A DNA stretch of 64,000 bases from Adenophora triphylla var. japonica (lineage: Eukaryota > Streptophyta > Magnoliopsida > Asterales > Campanulaceae), in NCBI GenBank assembly GCA_022495995.1, contig JAFEMH010002509.1, positions 1 through 64,000 on the forward strand, in the 5' to 3' direction. Both the position numbers and the translations under genes were made by a program. Under the pieces are notes generated by a model. The model was not told the origin of the DNA, made no database searches, and saw nothing but the letters and a program-made list of their open reading frames with translations. Below are positions 9,713 to 19,735 of this stretch, one piece after another. Each line of letters opens with the position of its first letter. The stretch's first letter is position 1.

Positions 9713-11481
9713 TGATGATGTGTCGCCATTTCGCGGGAAAAAATTCGATTTTTCGCGTTTCTTTGAAAAAACCAAATAAAACCCGGGAAAAAGAACGGAG
9801 TCGCCACGCCATTTTTGTTTTAAGGGCCAAAACTTTGAAAAATGCCCGAGATCAGAGATTTAGGTTCGGAGGTCATGTTACACGCCGGGAAGGACGTTAG
9901 TGTGCACCCGGAATGCCTCGTAAAACGAGTCTTCCAAGCTGAAAATCATTTGTGTGTGTGTGTGTGTGTGTTTTGGCCAAAATAATTTGAAACTCAGAAA
10001 AGTAAAAATTGGGATATCTTTTTAAGACTTTAAACTGATCCCATGATTTTTTGGAATATTTTTCGATTGAGATTTGGTACTCAAAAGACCTTTTGAAGTT
10101 GAGAGTCACTTCTGCCAGAATGAAAAAGGCAGTAGACCTTTGATTTTGAAATGGATTCAAGGGTCTTAAAACTTCATAATCTGGATAAACTCAGAGAATG
10201 AAAGTTGTTCCAGACACTTTAACTAAGATTTGTACGAAGGAATTTTCTATTTTGGAGAAGATTTGAGGGGTCAAAACCTTCTGGAAATCTCAGATATGCA
10301 ATCTGGATTTCCAGAAGCTGATGAACTAGCCTCTAAAAGAAAATTTGAAAAGAGGAGTTTTACTCACCCAAAAAATAAAGTAAAAATATTTCTGGAAATC
10401 TCTGGATGTTGGCTACAAAAAGTGTTTTGTAGTCAACACCAAATTCCAAGTTTTTCTGTGTCCAAAAATTAAGACAATGGACTGGGGTCTTGGAAAATTG
10501 CTACTGGACAGCAACTTCTCAAGAAAGAAAATATGATTTTAAGGGGGGTTTTGCATCCATGCTTGTCCCCATTTCCCTAGGTTTTGGTTAGTGATCACTT
10601 GACATTTTATTGGTGAATCAACTATACCAAACCATCTTTGGGGTACATTAGGACTAAGCACTTCATTTGCTTGGGAAGGGGAATTTTATCCTTTGAAAAT
10701 GGGATTTGATGCTTGAAAATGGTTTTTAGGGTTTTGAAAATGCATTTGCAAGAAAATAAGAACACATTGAAGAAAATGTTGATCCTTGTAGAAGATCATC
10801 CATGGAGATGAACTTCCATGGTGATCTTCTTGGATCTAAGACAAGAAGAAGAATGAACTACATTTTGTAGTTTGAAGATGCATGCATGGATGAGAGATTT
10901 AGGGTAAGAAGAGGGAGGTTATACCTATCTTCTTTGTATTTTGGGGCTTTGGTTTGAATGTATGAGTGTTTGAGACTTTGAATGTAAGAGTGTTTGGGTT
11001 TGATTTGAGTGAGTGAAAGTTGGGAAGATTCAAGAGAAAAAGGTGACAATTCTTAAAGAATTCTCACTGTTTTCTCAAGTATATTCGCCAGAATACTGTG
11101 AATTATGCTCTTGTTCTTCTTCTTTTTTGTGACTGGAGGGCTCAATTTATAGCCCTCTGAAAATTGCAATCATGTCCGCGCGGATGGGATTGGTGGCGTG
11201 TACTGTTCATTAAATGCTGCTCCAGGCTTTGGACAAGAGGAATAATCTTTTTTAAAATTCAAATTAACCAAATGCATTATGTTTCCAGCCATTTCTTTTT
11301 TTGGTTTTTCTTATTTCTTTTGCTTTTTTGATTCCTTTCCTTGGTTTATCTTTTTTTGGTAATCCCCATTTTGCCCTCACTTTGTTAGAAAAGTTAGGAA
11401 TGTTAGGAATTGTTAGAAATGTTATAACTTTCGTTAATTTTCTAACGAAAATTCTAACAAGCTCAAATTGGAGCACTTACA
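9713..11481 (-). mobile_element. A2 3' LTR
   Basis: Near-identical over its whole length to 27214-28982. It starts (sense) TGTAAGTGCTCC and ends CATCATCA. It contains a (GT)n run at about 9953-9971, a TATA box and the palindrome TCCGCGCGGA 22 nt upstream of that box. Small ORFs inside, such as 10230-10472, occur in both LTR copies and are LTR sequence, not genes. Confidence 0.9.
11141..11152 (-). promoter_or_regulatory. TATA box of A2 3' LTR
   Basis: Minus-strand CTATAAATTGAG within CAGAGGGCTATAAATTGAGC. The identical site in the 5' LTR is at 28644-28655. Confidence 0.75.
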
Positions 11482-11497
11482 GTAGCCCCTCGGCGAC
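11482..11497 (-). promoter_or_regulatory. A2 polypurine tract
   Basis: Minus-strand GCCGAGGGGCTAC directly abuts the 3' LTR start TGTAAG. A0 has GCCGAGGGGCTCTG at the same place. This is where plus-strand DNA synthesis should be primed. The tract is short and not pure purine. Confidence 0.55.
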
Positions 11498-11732
11498 GGC
11501 GCTTTCGAAGGAAGCGGGGTCGTCGATAAGAGTAAGGCTCCGTATTTGGCGGGATGATCGAGTGATCGGGTGGCCGAACCTATTCAATAGGCTACCTACG
11601 TATCCCGAATGGGAATCAAGCTGCCGTAGTTCGGGTCTTTGACCCCGGAGATGATGGCGTTTTAGGTGCCTCGAACTCGATGAGCGAGTTCTCGTAGCTT
11701 GGTTGGCGGAGAGAAACTTCGGGGGATAAGAG

Positions 11733-11862
11733 ATGACCATTTTCGGCCTGATGGCTATCCGCTCCGCCTGGGATAGGAATGACCATTTTCGGTCGATGGC
11801 TATCCGCTCCGCTGGGATGGAATGACCATTTTCTGTCCGATGGCTATCCGCCCGCTGGGGAT
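11733..11862. repeat. Minisatellite 1 of A2 3' UTR, about 43-bp unit
   Basis: Three copies of ATGACCATTTTCGG...GATGGCTATCCGCTCCGCTGGGAT with small indels. Confidence 0.75.
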
Positions 11863-11889
11863 GATTGCGATTTATCGCTTTCCTAGTGA

Positions 11890-12250
11890 TAGCGTCTTAG
11901 GTGCCTTGAATCTTGGAGATGGCGTTTTAGGTGCCTCGGACCTTGGAGATGGCGTTTAGGTGCCTCGAACCTTGGAGATGGCGTTTTAGGTGCCTTGGAC
12001 CTTGGAGATGGCGTTTAGGTGCCTCAAACCTTGGAAATGGCGTTTTAGGTGCCTCGAACCTTCGAGATGGCGTTTAGGTGCCTCGCACTGAGATGGCGTT
12101 TTAGGTGCCCCGAACCTTGGAGATGGCGTTTAGGTGCCTCGGACCTTGGAGATGGCGTTTTAGGTGCCTCGAACCTTGGAGATGGCGTTTTAGGTGCCTC
12201 GGACCTTGGGAGATGGCGTTTAGGTGCCTCTGACCTTGATGAAATGGCCT
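11890..12250. repeat. Minisatellite 2 of A2 3' UTR, about 30-bp unit
   Basis: About 11-12 copies of GATGGCGTTTTAGGTGCCTC followed by GAACCTTGGA, with one-base length changes (GTTTAGG versus GTTTTAGG) that shift the reading frame. ORF 12049-12309 is a by-product. The unit is unrelated to the 30-bp unit of A0, although both occupy the same part of the element. Confidence 0.85.
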
Positions 12251-12409
12251 TTCGTGGACTTCTGTCTCCCGCCGAAGGAGAGGGTGACCGTTTTGGGGTT
12301 TGGACCTAATGATAGGCTACCTACGTATCCCTAGTGGGAATCAAGCCCTTTCGTAGTTCGAGATCTTACTCGAGATTCCGTTCGCTTTTGGGATTCCGTT
12401 AACTTTGTT

Positions 12410-14010
12410 TGGGGATTTTGTTAGCCTCTTTGGGGAAAAATCGACGTATTCGTCGGGAAATCGGTCTTACGTTTACTCGCCGGGAATGATTTTGATGAAA
12501 GAAACGGGATTCCGTTAACTTTCTGAGAGATCGGACTTACGCTTTGATCATCGCCGTTGATGATTTTGATGAAAGATACGGGATTTCGTTATCTTTCTCG
12601 GGAATCGGTCTTACGTTTGACCGCTAGTGGAATGATTTTGATGAAAGATACGGGATCTCGTTATCTTTCTCGGGAGATCGGTCTTACGTTTGACTAGCTG
12701 AATGATTTTGATGAAAGATACGGGATCTCGTTATCTTTCTCGGGAGATCGGACTTACGTTTGATCGCCGTGGAATGATTTTGATGAAAGATACGGATCTC
12801 GTTATCTTTCTCGGGAGACTCGGTCTTACGCTTGACTCGCCGGAATGATTCTCGATGAAAGATACGAGATCTCGTTATCTTTCTCGGGAAATCGGGTCTT
12901 ACGTTTGACCGCGGGAATGATTTTGATGAAAGATACGAGATCTCGTTATCTTTCTCGTGGAAATCGGTCTTACGTTTGACTCGTTGAATGATTTTGATGA
13001 AAGATACGGGATCTCGTTATCTTTCTCGGGAGATCGGACTTACGTTTGACCGCCGGGAATGATTCGATGAAAGATACGAGATCTCGTTATCTTTCTGGGA
13101 AATCGGTCTTACGTTTGACCGTTTGTCGAATGATTTTGATGAAAGATACGAGATCTCGTTATCTTTCTCGGGAAATCGTCTTACGTTTGACTGTCGTTTG
13201 ATGATTTTGATGAAAGATACGGGATCTCGTTATCTTTCTCGGGGAAATCGGTCTTACGTTTGACTGCCGTTGAATGATTTTGATGAAAGATACGGGATCT
13301 CGTTATCTTTCTCAGGGAGATCGGACTTACGTTTGATCACGGGAATGATTTCGATGAAAGATACGAGATCTCGTTATCTTTCTCGGGAAATCGGTCTTAC
13401 GTTTGACTCTGGGAATGATTTTGATGAAAGATACGAGATCTCGTTATCTTTCTCGGGGAAATCGGTCTTACGTTTGACTTCCGTTTGATGATTTTGATGA
13501 AAGATACGGGATCTCGTTATCTTTCTCGGGAAATCGGTCTTACGTTTGATCGCTGCCGTTTGATGATTTTGATGAAAGATACGGGATCTCGTTATCTTTC
13601 TCAGGAGATCGGACTTACGTTTGACTCCGTTTGATGATTTTGATGAAAGATACGGAATCTCGTTATCTTTCTCGGGGAAATCGGCCTTACGTTTGACTGC
13701 CGTTTGATGATTTTGATGAAAGATACGGGATCTCGTTATCTTTCTCGGAGAGATCGGACTTACGTTTGACTGCCGTTTGATGATTTTGATGAAAGATACG
13801 AGATCTCGTTATCTTTCTGGAAATCGGTCTTACGTTTGGCTAACATTGTTGGTAATTTTGAAGAAAGATACGGGATCTCGTTATCTTTCTCGGGAGATCG
13901 GACTTACGTTTTGAGCCGTTGGGTAATTTTGATGAAAGATACGGGATCTCGTTATCTTTCTCGGGGAGATCGGACTTACGTTTGACTCTGGGAATGATTT
14001 TGATGAAGGG
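12410..14010. repeat. Minisatellite 3 of A2 3' UTR, about 72-bp unit, about 21 copies
   Basis: The unit holds GATTTTGATGAAAGATACGG, then ATCTCGTTATCTTTCTCGGG, then an ATCGGTCTTACGTTTGAC block and a variable 5-15-bp linker. Copies start roughly every 70-75 bp from about 12480 to 13990; length differences are concentrated in the linker. Each copy contains the inverted pair GAAAGATAAC/GTTATCTTTC in weak form (GAAAGATAC...GTTATCTTTC), so each could form a hairpin. There is no coding function. Confidence 0.9.
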
Positions 14011-14094
14011 GCTGACTTTGGTTAACTCGTCGCCAAGTCTGGGGACTTAAACCCGCAGTCCCGCATTTTTAAAGGGCAAAAGGGTCATTTTGAC

Positions 14095-14165
14095 TCGACA
14101 ATCCTATCCGCGCTGATAGGAGTGTGTTCAGAGGGTTTTAAATGAGGGGCCGCCCCTTCTTCTTC
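14095..14165 (+). promoter_or_regulatory. LTR-promoter-like block upstream of the antisense PMD gene
   Basis: Plus strand: AATCCTATCCGCGCTGA, then TTCAGAGGGTTTTAAATGAG. In sense the A2 LTR core reads AATCCCATCCGCGCGGA, then TTCAGAGGGCTATAAATTGAG, with the same 20-22 nt between the palindrome and the TATA-like site. So a copy of the LTR core promoter, opposite in direction to A2, lies about 140 bp before the ATG of the antisense gene. A promoter role is inferred. Confidence 0.5.
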
Positions 14166-14285
14166 TTCCCCATTCAGCTTTTTTCTCGCAATTACGAGAG
14201 AGAGAGAAAGAGAGAGCCGAGGATTTCACCATTTTTGGCCAAGAAAGCTTCGAAATCCTTCCGATTTTCTTTGATTTTTCGAGCA

Positions 14286-17227
14286 ATGGAACACGGGAAG
14301 GCGCTTTTCAAGGCCAAGGACGTGGCCCGGTGGCGGAGAGACGATTGGAGCTCGTCCGGATGAGGAGGCACTATACCCTTTCGCAATCGATTGCGGAGGA
14401 GCCCTACCCCGATGCTTGGCAACATTGGGCTTCTGATCCGAGTCTCCGAACGGTATACTTCGAATCTTTTCATTCCCTTTGTTGATTTCTTGCTTGAAAT
14501 TGAATTTTGGGTGATTTTTGATTTTTTTTTTTTTTGAAAATTCGAATGATTGATGTTCTTGGCTTTGAATCTTGATTTTGATGCTTTGCATGTTGTAATG
14601 AGTATATGAGTAACCCAAAATGTGCATTTTGCATTTTCGCCATTTTTTTTTTTAGTATCCGAAAATTATGGATGAAAATTGTGATGATTTTTTTTTATTG
14701 ATCTTGATGATATGCATGTTGTAATGAATTTGTTGGTGTTCCAAAATGTGCATTTTGCTTGAGAAAAGAATTGGCATTTTGCCAACATGAGATGATGATA
14801 TGAATGTATGATTTTTGATTGATTTTTTTTTTTGAAAAGTGGGACGGATTTTTCCTCCCGTTGATTGAATGCATGTTATGTATGCATGTTATTTTATGAA
14901 AATGGGACGGAGTTTTTACTTCCGTAAGATGTAGGATTTTTTTTTTGAGATGATGAATGATATGCGTGCATGCATAGGAACTTCTTTTTTTTTTTTTGAA
15001 AATGGGACGGAGTTTTTACTTCCGTAGGAATGCATTTTTTTTTGATGAATGCATTGGGATTTGCTGAAAACTGTCTTTTTGTGCGAGAAAAATGGGGCTA
15101 TGCTCATTGTATGCTGTCATGCTGTCGAATTTTCTTTGAAATTTCATGATGCATATGTATGCTCTTTTTTTTTCGTGCAAATGCAAATGCAAATTTTTTT
15201 TTGACATTTTACTTTTTTTTGTTTTATTGCAGGGTGGAAACAACTACGTTACGGAGCAAATAACAAGATGAAGACTCGAGGATCGGTGGAGTCTGTAGTT
15301 GACTTGTGGGACCGGCTTCCGAATGCGGGCCGAGGAGCTTTGCCGAGTCCGAGACAGATTGTTGTTGAGACCGGGCTTTGGGAGTTTGTTGAGTGCTTGA
15401 GGGGACTGGTCAAGTTCCCTAAGAGCAAGGGCCTGATGTTCGCTTTAGCGCAAAGATCGTGGGATGCGACCCACACGTTTCACTTCTTTTGGGGCGAGGC
15501 TACGGTTACGCCTTCCGACTATGCTGCGATCACGGGTTTGTCCTTCAATGGACGCAACATTGAGTGGCGGGATGGCTATAGCGATGCGGATCTCGTGTGC
15601 TCTTCGGGATTTTCCCTATTCCCAAAAAGGGGATGGGGATGGAGTATGCGGTGGTCTACGGGAAGATTGTGGAGACCATTGTGAGTTACGAGGCCGGGAG
15701 GAGAGGATAGGCGCCGATCGATTGCCAGTGGCCTTCTTGTGGTTTGCTTTTTCGAGCACCCTCTTGGACATGCCGAGGGGACGGCGCCTTTGCCTTGCCG
15801 AGGTCCTTGGAGGACATGGAGATGGCCGGAGATGTCTCGTGGGGAGAGGCCGGGCCGGCAGAGCTTTACTTTGCTCTCGATAGGTACACCAAGGCCGTGA
15901 GCTCCTTGCATCGCTTTGAGTTTGCCCTGGAGGTATAAGCTCTCTTTTTGCTTTCCCCCTTTTTTTTGAGCACACACTTTTCTTTTGCACCGGATTGATT
16001 GGATTTTTACCTTTCGCAGTATGGGCGTTGGAGTTTTTCCACGTCACGATGTGGCGGCAACGGCGGAGTACGTCGGGCGTATCCGGCCATGCATTCTTGG
16101 TCCAAGCATGCCCGGGAGAAGATAAGCTCCAGGGGAGCGACGACTCTTAGATACGCGGATTGCCTTCCTTTGACGCGGGAGGCCGAGACGGATGAGAGGA
16201 TGATATTTTATCCCCGGGATCGCTTCGAGGCGGCGCACCGAAGGGCGCCGAGATTTGACCGTGGCAATGGAGGATTCTCGAGAGGTCCGACTCGCGATGC
16301 CTATTATCTCGGGAGAGAGGGTGACGCGCCAAGATGGCGTGAACTCACCTTTGAGGACACCGGTGGAGCCTCCCGCCGATATGATGCACTCCGAGTGACA
16401 GATTCCGTGACTGATGATTACAGGCCGGCCAGACTTCGGCATTTGTGGCGATTGAGCCGCACCCGTATTTGTTTTGAGGAGGCCGAGGATGCCCTGTGTT
16501 CTGGATAGAGAGGGGCTTGGGATCCCGCGGTACCCTCGGACGGATTTTTCATATATCCAGGATGAGGTCCGATTGAGGGTGCAGATCCCTCACTCGAGCG
16601 GCTTCCACGAGCTTTCCGCCTCGTCCGGCATGAAGGTATGGCTTCTCTTTCTTTTTTTTTCTTTTCTTTCCCGTCATCATTTCTCGCTTCAACCTTTCGA
16701 CGCTTTCGCTTTTTGTGCAGCTGAGGTGGTCGTCGAGAAGCCGACGAAGCAAGTGATCGGAGCTAAGAGATTCATCAGAGGATGGTCGCCGGGGCTCCTC
16801 GTGCTAGAGCGAGGCGACCACGGCCGGCGCCCGTCGGCGGGAGGCTTCCCCTATTCGTTCGTAGACTTCTTCAGAGACTCCTCTGTCTCCTCTCATTGAT
16901 CCCCGCGCGGTGCCGCTTCGGATCACGTCATTCTCGGGGATCCACACGGGCAGGGACACGTCCCGGCAACATGGTGGGTCGTCTTCGTACGTCCAGAGTC
17001 CGACGCCTTCACCTTCGGATATGATTTTTTCGCAGATCTCGGCTTGCCCTATCGTAGCGTGCCGGCTGGGTCCCGACGAGCCTCTTCCTGGAGACGAGGA
17101 CGATTCCCGAGCCCGAGATTTTCAGTGGCTCCCGAGGAGGCGGGCCCGAGTCGCAAGAGGGACCGGGGATGCACGTCGGGCGCTAGGGATTCCGATTGAT
17201 TACCCCCCGATTTTCCGAGATTTTTGA
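14286..17227 (+). pseudogene. Antisense plant-mobile-domain (PMD) gene in A2, four exons, frameshifted
   Basis: Not part of gag-pol; it runs opposite to A2. Exons by GT-AG sites: 14286-14452 (ATG in MEHGKALFKAKD), 15233-15932, 16020-16635, 16721-17227 (stop). Introns are 780, 87 and 85 nt and T-rich before AG. Exon 2 carries the PMD signature: LWDRLPNAGRG, LMFALAQRSWDATHTFHF, WGEATVTPSDYAAITGL (15300-15545), then DVSWGEAGPAELYFALDR (about 15830). PMD (aminotransferase-like) proteins include Arabidopsis MAIN/MAIL and occur in MULE transposons and some Tat elements. Frameshifts near 14340, 15650 and probably 16470 break it. Introns could survive retrotransposition because they are antisense to the element's RNA. 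Confidence 0.7.
14820..15030 (+). repeat. Repeats in intron 1 of the PMD gene
   Basis: Three copies of a GGGACGGAGTTTTTACTTCC-like unit (about 14841, 14903 and 15003) separated by long T runs. Just upstream, GCATGTTGTAATGA...CCAAAATGTGCATTTTGC occurs twice (about 14588 and 14716). Confidence 0.6.
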
Positions 17228-17589
17228 GATTTATGACTGGGATTGAGATTTGTACAGCTTTATGCACATTTTTTTTTCTTTTCTTTTTTTTTTTGGGATG
17301 TAATAATTTAGGATTATTGATGCCTACTTTTTTTTTATTTGATTTTTTTTTTTTGCATACTCTTCTTTTTTTTTCTTTTTTTTGGAATGTAATAATTTAG
17401 GATTTTATTTTATGAATGCAATGCAAGATGAATGCAATGTTGCATGAGCCTTGTTTTTTTTTTTTTTTGGCAAGGGTGTTAGTGTTTGGTATATGGACTG
17501 GTTTGGGAGGTTTTTGCACAGGTTTCGAGCAACCGGACGGAATATTCCTCTTTGGTGTAGCAAACTTGGATCAAGCGTGCATTTTTCGA
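17228..17589. other. Spacer between the two antisense genes
   Basis: T-rich, with several runs of 8-12 T and a duplicated GGGATGTAATAATTTAGGAT / GGAATGTAATAATTTAGGAT (about 17296 and 17385), consistent with a 3' UTR and terminator region of the PMD gene. No ORF. Confidence 0.5.
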
Positions 17590-17665
17590 TGAATGACAAT
17601 CATGTCCGCGCGGAGGAGTCCTGCATCTGACATTGTCCTTTAATTTTGCTCCAGATCTGGTCTCA
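17590..17665 (-). other. Second LTR-U3-like block, opposite orientation
   Basis: Contains the exact palindrome TCCGCGCGGA (17605-17614) preceded by GACAATCATG, as GCAATCATG precedes it in the A2 LTR (11167-11184). It is followed by a TTTAATTTTGCTCCAG segment matching the LTR's TTAAATGCTGCTCCAG. Its orientation is that of A2, thus opposite to the block at 14095. No TATA-like site is kept. Confidence 0.45.
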
Positions 17666-17741
17666 CTTTATTTCAAATTCAAATATCCTCTTCAACCTCC
17701 AATTCAAACAAGCCATTTTCGGGGAGAAAGAGAGAAAATCC

Positions 17742-19240
17742 ATGGAAAACCTTAGAAAAGCTCCATCAAAATTGTCCCAAGAATCCCAAATGTCATTCTT
17801 CAACAAGTTCAAGGATTGGTCCCGGGAGATTATGCATGAGAGGAGGTCCTTCTTTGAAGAAAGGTATAAGGTGAAGTGCTTATGGTCTCTCAAGGAATTG
17901 ATTCCGGATTACGGTCTTTTGAGGGCTTCTTCCTCATTTTGGGACACTAGGAGGCATGTCTTTTGCCTTTCCTTCAACGAGATTGTTCCGACCGTCAAGA
18001 ATTTCGGGCCTTGCTTGGTGGTCCGGAGGTGGAAGAGATAGCGGTTCCTTTGCCCGGAGGGGCTTCTTTCGTTGACAGATTGTGCGTCCTCCTTCATCTT
18101 TCCCCGGAGGAAGCGCAAGGTATGATCCGTGGTCCCGATCATTTTGATATTTCCGGCCTTCCCGATAGGTTTAGGGGCCTAGGCTTGGTGGATGATGCCT
18201 ATTGGGATGCCTTTGCACTTTGTATGTTTGGCACCCTGTTCATGGTCTATTCCTTTGGGATTTGCCATCGGTCTTGCCGGATGTTGTCGTTCACCGTCGC
18301 CCGGCGTAGATGTCGTTCCTTTGATTTTGGGAGAGACTTTTCATGCTCTCGATAGGGCAAGCTACGGAAGACGGTATATGCACGGGGCAGCCTGCTCCTC
18401 TTGACCCTGTGGCTGATGGAGCGTTTGGGGATTCTTCGGGAAACTCCTGACATGATCAAGCCTTCGACATTTGCCAGAGGGGGTTGCTGGATTTTGATGA
18501 TCGTGGCTCATGGGAGCGTTGGATGGCCGGGTCGCCGCATGTAAGATATCGATGGTCAGTGCCTTGTTGGCGGGTGGAGACTCGCAGAGTGCTTCAGACG
18601 GGTCTCATGTGGTCATGCTTCCGGGCTTTCTCACCCAGCCTTCTATATTCCGTCTTTGGTTCTGAGACAGCTCGGCTTGGAGCAGTTCCTTCGGGAGAAC
18701 TTTGATGATATAGCCACCGTGGTGGTGGCTCCTGCTTTCTATGGATGATCCCTCGGTGTTTCCATTTCTTTCCCGAGCATGGAGGTATGACGCCTTTCCT
18801 CCTCGGGTTATCCTCAGCGTCCAAGACCGGTGTTCCCGACCACTTGGTACCTGGATTGGTACGAGAGGCATCCGGGAGAGACTCGATGGCTATTTTGAGA
18901 CGGCGTGAGGCCATTGTGGGTGCGGAGGACCCGACTGCTTCGCGAGGAGGAGGGCCGAGGCGAGGGCCAACCCTCATGACAGGAGCGGAGACGCCGTGAC
19001 CGACTATGAGGCTTACGTCAAGAGACAGGAGAGGAGGGCTCCTATGCTACCGCCTAGGCTACAGGAGATGAGAGATGACGCTAGGGCTACTAAGGCCCCG
19101 ACAGAGGCTGGTTTGATAGATCCCTGCTCCTATACAAGAGCTTGGTAGGAGGAAGACCGACATTTTTCCTGCTCGTAAGAAGAAGACTCGAAGGGGGAAG
19201 AAGAGGGGAGAGGCCAAGACGAGTGGCTTGGAGTGACTCG
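17742..19240 (+). pseudogene. Second antisense gene in A2, DUF7745-like, frameshifted
   Basis: Starts MENLRKAPSKLSQESQ at 17742. Domain landmarks in order: FWDTRRHVFCLSFNEIVPTV (about 17938), LLGGPEVEEIAVPLPGG (next frame, 18013), VDVVPLILGETFHALDRAS (about 18300), LTLWLMERLGILRETP (about 18400), WYERHPGE (about 18860). This order resembles plant proteins with DUF7745, which are frequent near retrotransposons; I assign it by pattern, without a search. Frameshifts near 18000, 18260 and 18400 and later stops make it dead. GGAGGTATGA near 18780 could be a splice donor. Function is unknown. Confidence 0.55.
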
Positions 19241-19735
19241 AGGTTTCCGAGTATCCCTTTCTTGTCATGGCAGACACATTAGTTTGATTATGTATCTTAA
19301 TTTCTTTTAGCAAAGTTGCCGCTGTAGGAATGAATCGGGCTTAGACTCATCAAAAAGTTTTTAACTTGTAATGAATATTTGAATTGCTTCAGAGTTTTTC
19401 GAGACGCTTTCATGGTCTCGATCAGTGTATTGATGTCAAAGTATGACTTTTATTTGTGTTTTAGACCGAACCGTTTCCGCCGCCTACGTTCCCCTCATTT
19501 TGAGGAGCTCAGTCTTCGTAGTTCAACCTCGATTTTTTGTTTTTTTTTTGTTGTTTTTTTTGTTTTTTTTTGTTTTTTTTTGTTTTTTTTTTGTTTTTTT
19601 TTTGTTTTTTTGGTGCAACCCCGTTTTTTACCTAGGCCGCCCTTTTCGGGTTTTCAACCTAGTCAGGGTATTACTCTTTAGCACTCTTTTTTTTTGACTC
19701 CTTCTTTTTTTTTTGTTTTACGCGTAGTATCTCGC
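19241..19735. other. Spacer with poly-T/G tract, no gene
   Basis: This lies between antisense gene 2 and A2's integrase, where the two transcription units converge. A run of T8-T11 blocks separated by single G (about 19536-19612) yields a poly-Phe ORF that is an artefact. Two more T runs follow at 19686 and 19704. Confidence 0.6.

Noticed and set aside
10230..10472. Plus ORF of 80 residues, repeated at 27733-27975
   Set aside because: Occurs in both A2 LTRs, antisense to the LTR, and ends within it.
12410..14010. CRISPR-like array of regularly spaced repeats
   Set aside because: The repeat unit includes the spacer, linkers vary by small indels only, and the context is a plant retrotransposon.
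19379..19697. Poly-Phe ORFs
   Set aside because: Produced by T-rich runs separated by single G; low complexity.
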